This document shows, one piece after another, positions 17,580-26,466 of a stretch of DNA of 64,000 nucleotides (within the stretch, counting starts at the first letter, position 1; the number at the start of each line of letters is the position of its first letter). The notes beneath the pieces were generated by a model, which did not search any database, was not told where the DNA came from, and was given only the letters and a program-made list of their open reading frames with translations. The DNA comes from Flavobacteriales bacterium UBA7612 (GTDB taxonomy: Bacteria; Bacteroidota; Bacteroidia; Flavobacteriales; Weeksellaceae): positions 722 through 64,721 of the forward strand of contig DLJQ01000005.1 of the NCBI GenBank assembly GCA_002484335.1, in the 5' to 3' direction. Made by a program: the position numbers and the translations under genes.

Positions 17580-18565
17580 TAAAACTCAGTATCATTTTGT
17601 ATGATCTGTTTTGTGAATTTTCTAAAAGAAATTACATGCAGAAATATAGAAACAGGAAAAATGGATATAATAATAGACCAATCTATTTCATCATTCATAA
17701 TTCCAGTTAAAAATAAAATTATTATGCCTATTGATGCAAAAGCTAGTGGCACTGAATAATTAATAAAAATATATTTTATGGGAAATATTAATGGAATAAA
17801 AAGAAAACAAATGCTCAATTCTAACATAAAGGAAGGTTGTATAAATAGAGTTAACAGGATACAAGGAGTCGTTGTTAATATGCAATCAATAATAAAGGAT
17901 AATTCATTTTTTAATATATATTGTTTATTTGATAACTTAGAAAATAAAAAATATTCTAGTTTTTCTGGTTTCATAATCAAACCATAATTAATGTAGATAA
18001 TACTAAAAAAACTTATTGTAAATAAATTTTTATTGTTTTCAGTTAATCCTTGATAAGCTAAGTAAGTAGCAAAAAGAATAATTATACTATTTACCTTGTA
18101 ACGTCTGTAGCTTGTAATCAATAAGACATTAATTTTTTGAAAAGGCAACTTAAATCTAATTTTTCCTTTCTGTTCTTTATAAAATGTAAAAAATAATATA
18201 GCAAGAGTAGAAAAATAAATAACATTATATTCTTTCAAATAGATAGAAACAGCAATTGTAATAGAATTACTGATAAGTAAATCTAAAAGATAAATTAAAT
18301 AAACTTTTCTTTTACTAAAAGGATTACATAGTATTTCCCAATCTGTTCTATTATTAATATATTGACAACTTGTAAAAATAAAATATCCTAATAAATAAGG
18401 TGTAAAATCAAACAAAGGAAATATGTTTGAAGAGCCATTAACAAGCTTTATTAATGTAAAAAAATATACTAATAAAATTACCCAAAAGAATGAAGCATCC
18501 TTATGAATTAATTTTCTATATCTATTTTTATAAATAATTTGTAGCGTATAAATTAACTTATTCAT
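17573..18565 (-). CDS. Multi-pass membrane protein, probable ABC exporter permease
   Basis: 330 residues with about ten hydrophobic segments starting near residue 26 (FFWVILLVYFFTLIKLV) and a short basic N-terminus, as in ABC-2-type permeases. I do not recognise a named family; the assignment comes mainly from the adjoining ATPase gene, whose end overlaps its start by 8 bases. The substrate is unknown. It is very rich in Ile, Phe, Leu and Tyr. The stop codon lies inside the structured repeat. Because the ATPase gene carries an in-frame TGA, the transporter may no longer work. Confidence 0.65.
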   Translation of the reverse strand: MNKLIYTLQIIYKNRYRKLIHKDASFFWVILLVYFFTLIKLVNGSSNIFPLFDFTPYLLGYFIFTSCQYINNRTDWEILCNPFSKRKVYLIYLLDLLISNSITIAVSIYLKEYNVIYFSTLAILFFTFYKEQKGKIRFKLPFQKINVLLITSYRRYKVNSIIILFATYLAYQGLTENNKNLFTISFFSIIYINYGLIMKPEKLEYFLFSKLSNKQYILKNELSFIIDCILTTTPCILLTLFIQPSFMLELSICFLFIPLIFPIKYIFINYSVPLAFASIGIIILFLTGIMNDEIDWSIIISIFPVSIFLHVISFRKFTKQIIQNDTEFYL

Positions 18566-19217
18566 TGTTTCGATTTTGGTTAAATAAGTTGACTATATTA
18601 TCATTCTCTATTTCAACAACTTTTTTTTCATTTACGAAAAAAGTTTTTGTTAAATAAGGAGAAATAATTTCGATGATATGAGAAGAAACAAAAACAATGT
18701 TTTTCTCAGCTAATTTTTTTATAAGGTTTAGTAAAATATAATTGCTCTCAATATCAAGTCCATTAAATGGTTCATCAAAAATATAAATCTTATAATCATC
18801 AAATTGAAGAATACAGTTAATATATGCTTTTTTCAAAGTACCAGTAGACATTGCGATTAATTGAATGTTTTCATCAATATCAAAAATTTTATTTGTAGTG
18901 GGATTTGATTTTTCTCGCCCAGAAACTTTTTGGTAAAAATCATAAAACTCTTTTGCCGTTAAATATTCATATACATTTGGTTCTGTTGCAAGAAAAGCTA
19001 TATCAGTAGTTTTTAAATCTTCACTATTATAGAATATTTCTCAATTATACGTTTTTAAACCTGCAATAGCTTTTAATAACGTACTTTTCCCTTGTCCATT
19101 TCTGCCGAAAAGACCATAAAGTCCAACTGAATTTATAGAGATATCAATGTTATTAAGTATTGTTTTTTCATAGTATTTAATTGATTTAATTTTTAATCTA
19201 AAATTAGGTTGATTCAT
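18558..19217 (-). pseudogene. ABC transporter ATP-binding protein interrupted by one in-frame TGA
   Basis: Reading from the ATG at 19217 gives a 219-codon ABC ATPase in one frame, with a single TGA at 19043-19041 after LKAIAGLKTYN. Before it are the Walker A motif FGRNGQGKSTLLKAI; after it are a degenerate signature MSTGTLKKAY, Walker B YIFDEPFNGLD and the switch histidine SSHIIE. One base change, GGA (Gly) to TGA, would explain it. No frameshift exists. The downstream ATG at 18851 could give only a 97-residue piece without Walker A. Either a recent nonsense mutation, a sequencing error or unusual readthrough. Confidence 0.85.
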
Positions 19218-19316
19218 AGAACAGTTTTTATAAATAAAAATACTTATAAAGTTTTTATAAAATAGTACTATACTACTACATATTTTATAAATTAGCGAGT
19301 TCGAATTACAGCAATT

Positions 19317-20309
19317 ATGAGTGTATACAATGTTATATTGTCAGGAGGTGTAGGAAGTAGACTTTGGCCTCTTTCAAGAAAAAGTCATCCTAAGCAATAT
19401 TTACCATTATTTGATGGAAAGTCTTTATTTGAATTGACTATTGAAAGAAATTTATGTGTTGCAGATAAATTAATGATTATAGGAAATAAAGAAAATGATC
19501 ATTTAAGTCAGGAAGCATTAGATAAATTTGATATAGAATATACAAAAATTGTAGAAGCTGTTCCTAGAAATACAGCCGCAGCAATCGCTTTTGCTGCATT
19601 AGCAGTTGATGATGATGATATTTTAATTGTAACTCCTTCAGATCATTTGATTGAAGATAAAGAGGTGTACAAAGAAGCAATGCAAAAAGCTATTGAATTA
19701 GCTGAAAATGATTATATAGTAACATTTGGAGTTCAACCAACTCGTCCTGAAACAGGATATGGTTATATAGAACATAAAGGAGATAAAGTACTTTCTTTTC
19801 GTGAAAAACCTAATCATATAACAGCACAAGATTTTATTGAGCAAGGTAATTTTTTATGGAATAGTGGAATGTTTTGCTTTAAAGCTAAAGTTTTATTAAA
19901 AGAATTAAAAAAGTTCGAAAAAGAAATTTACGAAACATCAAAAACAGCTTGGAAAGAAAGTGTTAATGGAGAATTAGATGAAATTCTTTCTTTACAAATT
20001 CCTTCGAATAGTATAGATTATGCTGTCATGGAGCGTAGTAAAAAAATAAAAGTTGTTCCTGCGTGTTTCGTATGGAATGATTTAGGGTCTTTTGAATCTT
20101 TATACGATTACTTTCAGTTAAATGGTCATGATATTGATCGTAATGGAAATATGGTTATAGGAACAGATGTTTATACATCTTTTGTAGGGTTACAAAATTG
20201 TATTTTTGTTAATACCCCTACAGCTAATCTTATTTTACAAAAAGAATATTCTCAAGAAGTAAAGAATATTTATACACATTTAGAGAAAAATAATTCACCC
20301 TTAATTTAA
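19317..20309 (+). CDS. Mannose-1-phosphate guanylyltransferase (first copy)
   Basis: Makes GDP-mannose from mannose 1-phosphate and GTP. 330 residues with the nucleotidyltransferase motif LSGGVGSRLWPLSRKSHPKQ from residue 8, TPSDHLI, RPETGYGYIE, FREKPN and WNSGMFCF. Only the transferase domain is present; the cupin isomerase domain of bifunctional ManC is missing here but occurs as a separate gene at 25110. A close paralogue lies at 25448. First gene of the plus-strand polysaccharide cluster. Confidence 0.93.
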   Translation: MSVYNVILSGGVGSRLWPLSRKSHPKQYLPLFDGKSLFELTIERNLCVADKLMIIGNKENDHLSQEALDKFDIEYTKIVEAVPRNTAAAIAFAALAVDDDDILIVTPSDHLIEDKEVYKEAMQKAIELAENDYIVTFGVQPTRPETGYGYIEHKGDKVLSFREKPNHITAQDFIEQGNFLWNSGMFCFKAKVLLKELKKFEKEIYETSKTAWKESVNGELDEILSLQIPSNSIDYAVMERSKKIKVVPACFVWNDLGSFESLYDYFQLNGHDIDRNGNMVIGTDVYTSFVGLQNCIFVNTPTANLILQKEYSQEVKNIYTHLEKNNSPLI

Positions 20310-20399
20310 AATTAAAATATTGTCTTTTTTTATGTTTTTATTCGAAATATAATTGAATTTTATTCGTTAGATTTGTTTTGAAACATTATAATTAAAAAG

Positions 20400-20819
20400 A
20401 TGACAATAGGTATTACTTTTGGAATATTTGACTTATTACATGCAGGTCATGTAATGATGTTGGAAGAAGCAAAAAAACAATGTGATTATTTAATTGTAGG
20501 CTTAAATACAGATCCTGCATTGGTTGATCCTTCTAAAAATAATCCAACACAATCTATTGTAGAACGTTATATACAGTTAGAAGGTTGTCGTTTTGTTGAT
20601 GAAATTATTCCTTACGAAACAGAACAAGATTTATTTGATATGCTAAGTGCTTTACCAGTTAATATTCGTATTATAGGTGAAGAGTATAGAGATAGAGATT
20701 TTAATGGTAAGCAGTATTGTATAGATAATGATATAAAAATTTATTACAACAAACGTAGTCATCGTTTTTCAAGTTCAGGACTTAGAAAAGTAGTAGCGAC
20801 TTTAGAGAAAAAAAAGTAA
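20400..20819 (+). CDS. Cytidylyltransferase-like protein (TagD type)
   Basis: 139 residues of the nucleotidyltransferase fold: GIFDLLHAGHVMMLEEAKK at 8-26 contains the HxGH motif, and RSHRFSSSGLRK near 119-130 is the second nucleotide-binding motif. The closest known role is glycerol-3-phosphate cytidylyltransferase, but RYIQLEGCRFVDEIIPY leaves other alcohol phosphates possible. Its place in a polysaccharide cluster suggests a CDP-activated substituent. It follows a 90-base gap with a TAGATTTG at 20368-20375 that may be an internal promoter. Confidence 0.8.
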   Translation: MTIGITFGIFDLLHAGHVMMLEEAKKQCDYLIVGLNTDPALVDPSKNNPTQSIVERYIQLEGCRFVDEIIPYETEQDLFDMLSALPVNIRIIGEEYRDRDFNGKQYCIDNDIKIYYNKRSHRFSSSGLRKVVATLEKKK

Positions 20820-20850
20820 CAATATTTTTCAAGAAACAATGAATTTTTAA

Positions 20851-22152
20851 ATGATGAATGATCAATATAAAATTGCTGTAATCGGTCTTGGTTACGTAGG
20901 TTTGCCATTAGCAAGATTATTTGCAACGAAGTACTCTGTAATTGGATTTGATATAAATCAAAATCGTATAGAAGAATTAAATTCAGGAAACGATTCTACA
21001 TTAGAAGTAGATAATCAAAATTTAAAAGAAGTTTTAATAAAAAATAATCCAATTGAAAACAATGAAATTGGATTATTTTGTTCTTCAAATATAAGCGATA
21101 TAAAAAATGCAAATATTTATATTGTAACAGTACCAACACCTGTAGATAAAAATAATAGACCGGATTTAACACCTCTAAAAAAAGCATCAGAAACGGTAGC
21201 GAAGGTTTTAGCTAAAAATGATATAGTAATCTATGAATCTACCGTTTACCCAGGAGTAACAGAAGAAGAATGTATTCCTGTTTTAGAGCAAAAATCAGGT
21301 TTAATTTTTAATCAAGATTTTTTTGCAGGCTATTCTCCGGAAAGAATTAATCCTGGAGATAAAAAACATACTGTAGAAAAAATTCTAAAAGTTACTTCAG
21401 GTTCAACACCAGAAATAGGTAAAATAGTAGATAATCTTTATCGTTCTGTAATTATAGCCGGAACACATTTGGCTCCATCAATAAAAGTTGCAGAAGCTTC
21501 TAAAGTAATAGAAAATTCTCAACGAGATATAAATATTGCATTTATAAATGAATTAGCGAAGATTTTTTCTTTAATGGATATAGATACAAATGATGTTTTA
21601 GAAGCTGCAGGAACAAAATGGAATTTCTTGAAATTTCAACCAGGTTTAGTAGGCGGACATTGTATTGGTGTAGATCCATTTTATTTAGCTCAGAAGGCTC
21701 AAGAAATAGGTTATTATTCTGAGTTGATTTTAGCTGCAAGAAGACTAAATGATTCTATGGGAGCATTTGTAGCTTCACAAATCGTAAAACTTTTAATTAA
21801 CAAGGATATAAAAGTGAAAGGAGCTAAAATATTGAATTTAGGAATTACTTTCAAAGAGAATTGTCCAGATATAAGAAATTCTAAAGCAATTGATGTTATT
21901 AGAGCTTTAGAAGAATATGGAATTAAAGTCGAAACTTACGATCCTTGGGTTGATGAAAAAGAGGTAAATAGAGAATATTCATTAAACTATCTTTCACAAT
22001 TAAAAGAAGATAATAAATATGATGGTATTGTTCTAACTGTAGCACATAAAGAATTTTTAGAACTTGATTTTTCAAAATTTTTAAATGAGCAAGGTGTTAT
22101 TTATGACGTAAAAGGAGTATTACCAAAAGAAAAAGTAGATAAAAGATTATAA
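20851..22152 (+). CDS. UDP-N-acetylhexosamine 6-dehydrogenase (TviB/WbpO type)
   Basis: 433 residues. NAD-binding VIGLGYVGLPLA at 10-21, DINQNRI at 35-41, and the catalytic Cys271 in GLVGGHCIGVDPFYLA. Several features, including YSPERINPGDKKH and the C-terminal UDP-binding domain, match enzymes that oxidise UDP-GlcNAc or UDP-GalNAc to the uronic acid (TviB, WbpO), rather than UDP-glucose dehydrogenase. Which epimer it uses cannot be read. The stop codon shares one base with the ATG of the next gene (TAATG). Confidence 0.88.
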   Translation: MMNDQYKIAVIGLGYVGLPLARLFATKYSVIGFDINQNRIEELNSGNDSTLEVDNQNLKEVLIKNNPIENNEIGLFCSSNISDIKNANIYIVTVPTPVDKNNRPDLTPLKKASETVAKVLAKNDIVIYESTVYPGVTEEECIPVLEQKSGLIFNQDFFAGYSPERINPGDKKHTVEKILKVTSGSTPEIGKIVDNLYRSVIIAGTHLAPSIKVAEASKVIENSQRDINIAFINELAKIFSLMDIDTNDVLEAAGTKWNFLKFQPGLVGGHCIGVDPFYLAQKAQEIGYYSELILAARRLNDSMGAFVASQIVKLLINKDIKVKGAKILNLGITFKENCPDIRNSKAIDVIRALEEYGIKVETYDPWVDEKEVNREYSLNYLSQLKEDNKYDGIVLTVAHKEFLELDFSKFLNEQGVIYDVKGVLPKEKVDKRL

Positions 22153-22697
22153 TGAAAGCAACAGAAACAAAATTGAAAGGCTGTTTTATTTTAGAGCCTA
22201 CAGTTTTTGAGGATTCAAGAGGTTATTTTTTTGAATCATATAATGAAAATAAGATAAAAGAAATTTTAGGTTATGTACCAAATTTTGTACAGGATAATCA
22301 ATCAAATTCTTCTTATGGAGTAATCAGAGGTCTTCATATACAAGAAGGAGATTATGCTCAAGCAAAATTAGTGCGAGTTGTGGAGGGAAGTGTTATAGAT
22401 GTAGCTGTAGATGTTCGCCCAGAATCAGAAACTTTTGGTCAATCTGTTGCGGTTGAGTTATCTGCAGAAAATAAAAAACAATTATTTATCCCAAGAGGTT
22501 TTTTACACGGTTTTTCAGTGATTTCTGAAAAAGCAACTTTTTTTTATAAATGTGATAATGGATACAATAAATCTTCTGAGAATGGAGTTAATCCATTAGA
22601 TCCTGAACTTAGGATTGAATGGGGGATTCCAGAAGATAAAATGATTATTTCTGAAAAAGATTTAGAAGCACAATCATTTGATTCTTTTAAAAAATAA
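22152..22697 (+). CDS. rfbC: dTDP-4-dehydrorhamnose 3,5-epimerase family protein
   Basis: 181 residues of the RmlC cupin. GLHIQEGDYAQAKLVRVVEG carries the catalytic His near residue 62, and IPRGFLHGFSV and YKCDNGYNKSSENGV complete the site. The usual partners rmlA, rmlB and rmlD are not in this window, so dTDP-rhamnose synthesis either uses genes elsewhere or this enzyme acts on another 4-keto sugar. It overlaps the dehydrogenase gene before it by one base. Confidence 0.88.
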   Translation: MKATETKLKGCFILEPTVFEDSRGYFFESYNENKIKEILGYVPNFVQDNQSNSSYGVIRGLHIQEGDYAQAKLVRVVEGSVIDVAVDVRPESETFGQSVAVELSAENKKQLFIPRGFLHGFSVISEKATFFYKCDNGYNKSSENGVNPLDPELRIEWGIPEDKMIISEKDLEAQSFDSFKK

Positions 22698-22780
22698 TTA
22701 AAATTTTGAATAAGAAATAAACAGTTAATCTCTTTTTTGATATAAGACTCTAATTGTTTTTATTTATAAAATATTTATAT

Positions 22781-23947
22781 ATGAAAATTACTGTAGTAGG
22801 AACAGGATATGTAGGTTTATCAAATGCTATTTTATTAGCACAACATAATGAAGTAATTGCATTAGATATTATTCCTGAAAAGATAGAAATGTTAAATAAT
22901 AAGTTGTCTCCAATTGAAGATAAAGAGATTATTGAATTTTTAGCTGAAAAAGAATTGAATTTCAAAGCGACCTTAAATAAGGAAGAAGCTTATAAAAATT
23001 CAGAATTTGTAATTATTGCAACTCCGACAGATTATGATCCTAAAACAAATTACTTTAACACCAATAGTGTTGAAAAAGTAATAGAAGATGTAATAAGATA
23101 TAATCCTACAGCAGTAATAATTGTAAAGTCAACTGTTCCTGTTGGTTTTACAAAAGACGTAAAACAAAAATATACAATTGATAATGTTATTTTTTCTCCA
23201 GAGTTTTTAAGAGAAGGAAAAGCATTATATGATAATTTATACCCTTCTCGTATTATTATAGGAGAACAAAGTGATAGAGCGCAAGTTTTCGCAAACCTTT
23301 TAAAGCAAGGAGCGATTAAACAAGATATTGAAACTTTATTCACTGATTCAACTGAAGCAGAAGCTATAAAATTATTTTCTAATACTTATTTAGCAATGCG
23401 TGTAGCTTATTTTAATGAATTGGATAGTTATGCCCAAATTAATGGATTAGATAGTAAACAAATTATAGAAGGAGTAGGTTTAGATCCTAGAATTGGGTCT
23501 CATTATAATAATCCATCATTTGGATACGGAGGATATTGTTTACCAAAAGATACAAAACAGTTGTTAGCTAATTATAATTCTGTACCTAATAATATTATTC
23601 AAGCAATTGTAGATGCTAATCGTACACGTAAAGATTTTATTGCAGATTCTATTATTGCAAAAGGACCTAAAAAAGTTGGTGTTTATCGTTTGATTATGAA
23701 ATCTGGTTCAGATAATTTCCGAGCATCTGCTATACAAGGTGTAATGAAAAGAATAAAAGCAAAAGGGATAGAAGTTGAGGTTTTTGAGCCAGCTCTTAAA
23801 GAAGATAATTTTTTTGGGTCAAAGGTCGTAAGCGATTTAGAGCAATTTAAAAAAGAATGTGACGTAATAATTTCTAATCGAAATGCACCTGAATTGTCTG
23901 ATGTACAAGAAAAAGTTTATACAAGAGATCTTTTTGGAAACGATTAA
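22781..23947 (+). CDS. ugd: UDP-glucose 6-dehydrogenase
   Basis: 388 residues from the ATG at 22781, chosen because MKITVVGTGYVGLSNAILL begins as the family does; an in-frame TTG at 22754 would add nine residues. Catalytic Cys253 lies in FGYGGYCLPKDTKQL. It makes UDP-glucuronate. The form is the short bacterial one. The neighbour at 24079 can turn the product into UDP-galacturonate. An 83-base gap separates it from rfbC. Confidence 0.92.
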   Translation: MKITVVGTGYVGLSNAILLAQHNEVIALDIIPEKIEMLNNKLSPIEDKEIIEFLAEKELNFKATLNKEEAYKNSEFVIIATPTDYDPKTNYFNTNSVEKVIEDVIRYNPTAVIIVKSTVPVGFTKDVKQKYTIDNVIFSPEFLREGKALYDNLYPSRIIIGEQSDRAQVFANLLKQGAIKQDIETLFTDSTEAEAIKLFSNTYLAMRVAYFNELDSYAQINGLDSKQIIEGVGLDPRIGSHYNNPSFGYGGYCLPKDTKQLLANYNSVPNNIIQAIVDANRTRKDFIADSIIAKGPKKVGVYRLIMKSGSDNFRASAIQGVMKRIKAKGIEVEVFEPALKEDNFFGSKVVSDLEQFKKECDVIISNRNAPELSDVQEKVYTRDLFGND

Positions 23948-23990
23948 TTAAATATTTATAGTTATTCGAATCTTGAAATAAAAGTATGCT

Positions 23991-24016
23991 ACTCAGAGCT
24001 TGTCGAAGAGTCTTTG
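23991..24016 (+). repeat. Degenerate CTGAGCTTGTCGAAG-type repeat, copy 1
   Basis: ACTCAGAGCTTGTCGAAGAG in the 131-base gap before the UDP-glucuronate epimerase gene. It is a variant of the sequence seen at 38925, 39039, 39924 and 41210. No coding potential is seen in this gap. Confidence 0.6.
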
Positions 24017-24078
24017 TAGTTAGAAAGTATTTATGTTATTCGAATTTCTAAACTCTAACAATAAAAAACTAAGAGAAA

Positions 24079-25104
24079 ATGAATCAAGAAAATAAAAAAA
24101 TATTAGTTACTGGATCAGCAGGATTTATAGGTTTTTATTTAAGTAAAGCATTATTGAATCTTGGTTATAAAGTTATAGGTCTAGATAATATTAATGATTA
24201 TTATGATATTAATTTAAAATATAATCGACTAAAAGAATTAGGAATTAATCGGGAAGAAGCTGAAGAATTTAATTTTTTAGCACAATCTTCAATAGAAGAA
24301 AATTTCAAATTTATACGATTAAATCTAGAAGACAGAGAAAATCTACCTCAATTATTTAAAAAACAAAACTTTGATTATGTGGTTAATTTAGCTGCACAAG
24401 CAGGGGTTCGTTATAGTTTAGAGAATCCAATGGCTTATGTAGATAGTAACTTGGTCGGCTTTGTAAATATTTTAGAATGTTGTAGACATAATAATATAAA
24501 ACATTTTGTTTATGCTTCTAGCTCTTCAGTTTATGGAGAAAATGAAAAGATTCCATTCAGTGAAAACGATCAAGTAGATCATCCTGTTAGTTTATATGCT
24601 GCAACTAAAAAAGCGAATGAACTAATGGCTCACACGTATAGTCATTTATATCATTTACCAACATCAGGACTACGTTTTTTTACGGTTTATGGTCCTTGGG
24701 GTCGTCCTGATATGGCTCCTATGTTATTCGTTGATGCAATTACTAATAATCGTGAAATTAAAGTATTTAATAACGGTGAAATGAGCCGTGATTTTACATT
24801 TATAGAAGATATAGTGCAAGGAATAATAATAACTTTGCATCATCCATGCAATAAAAATATAGCTTATCAGTTATTTAATATAGGTAACGGATCTCCAGTG
24901 TCTTTAATGTATTTTATAGAATGCATAGAGAATTCATTAGGAGTTAAAGCGAAAAAAAATATGCTACCTATGCAGCCAGGTGATGTTCCAAGAACATGGG
25001 CTGACACTACTTCACTCAACCAACTAGGGTACAGAAGTACCACACCTATAGAAGAAGGCATTCAGCAATTTGTTGAATGGTTTAAAGGGTATTATAAAAA
25101 ATAA
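24079..25104 (+). CDS. UDP-glucuronate 4-epimerase-like NAD-dependent epimerase
   Basis: 341 residues, extended SDR. GSAGFIGFYLSKALL binds NAD, NDYYDINLKYNRL is typical of the CapI/UDP-glucuronate epimerase group, ASSSSVYGEN gives the catalytic Ser, and YAATKKANE the YxxxK pair. TVYGPWGRPDMAPMLF confirms the subgroup. It would convert UDP-glucuronate from the preceding ugd gene to UDP-galacturonate. Confidence 0.9.
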   Translation: MNQENKKILVTGSAGFIGFYLSKALLNLGYKVIGLDNINDYYDINLKYNRLKELGINREEAEEFNFLAQSSIEENFKFIRLNLEDRENLPQLFKKQNFDYVVNLAAQAGVRYSLENPMAYVDSNLVGFVNILECCRHNNIKHFVYASSSSVYGENEKIPFSENDQVDHPVSLYAATKKANELMAHTYSHLYHLPTSGLRFFTVYGPWGRPDMAPMLFVDAITNNREIKVFNNGEMSRDFTFIEDIVQGIIITLHHPCNKNIAYQLFNIGNGSPVSLMYFIECIENSLGVKAKKNMLPMQPGDVPRTWADTTSLNQLGYRSTTPIEEGIQQFVEWFKGYYKK

Positions 25105-25109
25105 TAAAA

Positions 25110-25451
25110 ATGGAACACGATATAAGACCGTGGGGTGAGTATTGGGTATTAGAGGATGCTGATACACATAAGGTAAAGCGTATACAAGTAAATCCAGGAG
25201 GTAGATTATCTTTACAGTATCATCATCAAAGAGCAGAAGTATGGACTATTGTTTCTGGGATTGGTACAATTACTATCAATGAAACGATTAAAGACTATAA
25301 AGTAGGAGAAGTTGCTCAAATTCCATTAGGTGCTCATCATCGCATAGAAAATAAAACTTCAGAACCTGTTGTATTCATAGAGGTACAGCATGGAACTTAT
25401 TTTGGGGAAGATGATATTGTTAGAGTTGAAGATGATTATAATAGATCATGA
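25110..25451 (+). CDS. Stand-alone cupin, mannose-6-phosphate isomerase type II domain
   Basis: 113 residues that match the C-terminal cupin domain of bifunctional ManC: RPWGEYWVLE at 6-15, RLSLQYHHQRAEVWTIVSG with the metal-binding histidines, and GAHHRIENK. It probably isomerises fructose 6-phosphate to mannose 6-phosphate. Its ATGA overlap with the following guanylyltransferase gene shows that the two domains of ManC are split into separate genes in reversed order here. Confidence 0.85.
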   Translation: MEHDIRPWGEYWVLEDADTHKVKRIQVNPGGRLSLQYHHQRAEVWTIVSGIGTITINETIKDYKVGEVAQIPLGAHHRIENKTSEPVVFIEVQHGTYFGEDDIVRVEDDYNRS

Positions 25452-26443
25452 GTATAGTACATGTTTTATTAACAGGAGGTATAGGAAGTCGTCTTTGGCC
25501 TTTATCAAGAAAAACTAGTCCCAAACAATATTTAAATTTATTTGATGGAAAGTCTTTATTCGAATTAACTATAAATCGTAATAAAGAAATAGCAGATAAA
25601 ATTATAATTGTAGGTAATAAAGATAATTCTCATCTTAGTCAAAAAGCGATGGAGTTATGTAATTTACCTTATACAAATATTATTGAATCTACACCTAGGA
25701 ATACTGCTGCGGCAATAGCCTTTGCAGCTTTTAGTGTTAATTCTGATAGTATTCTTATCATTACTCCTTCAGATCATCTTATATCTGGCATGCCATCATA
25801 TCAAGAAGCAATGAATGAAGGAATAAAGAAAGCAGAGCAAGGTTTTATTGTTACCTTCGGAATAAAACCTACTCGTCCAGAAACTGGATATGGATATATA
25901 GAGCATGAAGATGATTTTGTAAAATCTTTTCGTGAAAAACCAAATAAAGATACTGCTGAAGATTTTATTGAAAAAGGTAATTTTTTATGGAATAGTGGAA
26001 TGTTTTGTTTTAAAGCTTCAGTATTCTTAGAAGAATTAAAATTTTATGAAAAAGAACTATATATAAAAGCATATGATGCTTGGAAAAATTCTAAAAATGG
26101 TTTTTTGGATGAAAACTTATCTTTAGAAATACCTAGTATATCAGTTGATTATGCCGTGATGGAACGTTCTAAAAAGATAAGGGTAGTTTCTACATCATTT
26201 GAATGGTCTGACTTAGGTTCTTTTGAATCTCTTTATGAATATTTTGTGACTAATGGTTATTCAAAAGATGAAAATGGTAATATAGTTATAGGAACTGATA
26301 TTTTCACAGGATTCGTTGGGTTAGAAAATACCATATTAGTTCATACAAAAGATGCTCTTCTTGTCGTTCAAAAAGAAAAATCTCAAGATGTTAAAAAGAT
26401 ATACAATGTGTTAGATAAAATGCAATCTAAATTATTGGATTAA
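25448..26443 (+). CDS. Mannose-1-phosphate guanylyltransferase (second copy)
   Basis: 331 residues, clearly a paralogue of the gene at 19317: both have SRLWPLSRK, KPTRPETGYGYIE (or QPTRPE), GNFLWNSGMFCFKA and DYAVMERSKKI. Like it, this copy lacks the cupin domain, but a separate cupin gene overlaps it by 4 bases upstream. It makes GDP-mannose, the substrate for gmd two genes on. Confidence 0.93.
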   Translation: MSIVHVLLTGGIGSRLWPLSRKTSPKQYLNLFDGKSLFELTINRNKEIADKIIIVGNKDNSHLSQKAMELCNLPYTNIIESTPRNTAAAIAFAAFSVNSDSILIITPSDHLISGMPSYQEAMNEGIKKAEQGFIVTFGIKPTRPETGYGYIEHEDDFVKSFREKPNKDTAEDFIEKGNFLWNSGMFCFKASVFLEELKFYEKELYIKAYDAWKNSKNGFLDENLSLEIPSISVDYAVMERSKKIRVVSTSFEWSDLGSFESLYEYFVTNGYSKDENGNIVIGTDIFTGFVGLENTILVHTKDALLVVQKEKSQDVKKIYNVLDKMQSKLLD

Positions 26444-26466
26444 TAACTTTTAATAAAAAAAGTATT

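Noticed and set aside
18558..18851. 97-residue frame as a complete small protein
   Set aside because: It holds only the signature, Walker B and switch parts of an ABC ATPase; the missing N-terminal part is found in the same frame upstream of a single TGA.
17573..19217. Bacteriocin or antibiotic exporter with immunity genes
   Set aside because: No precursor peptide, peptidase domain or modification enzyme was found near the two ABC genes.
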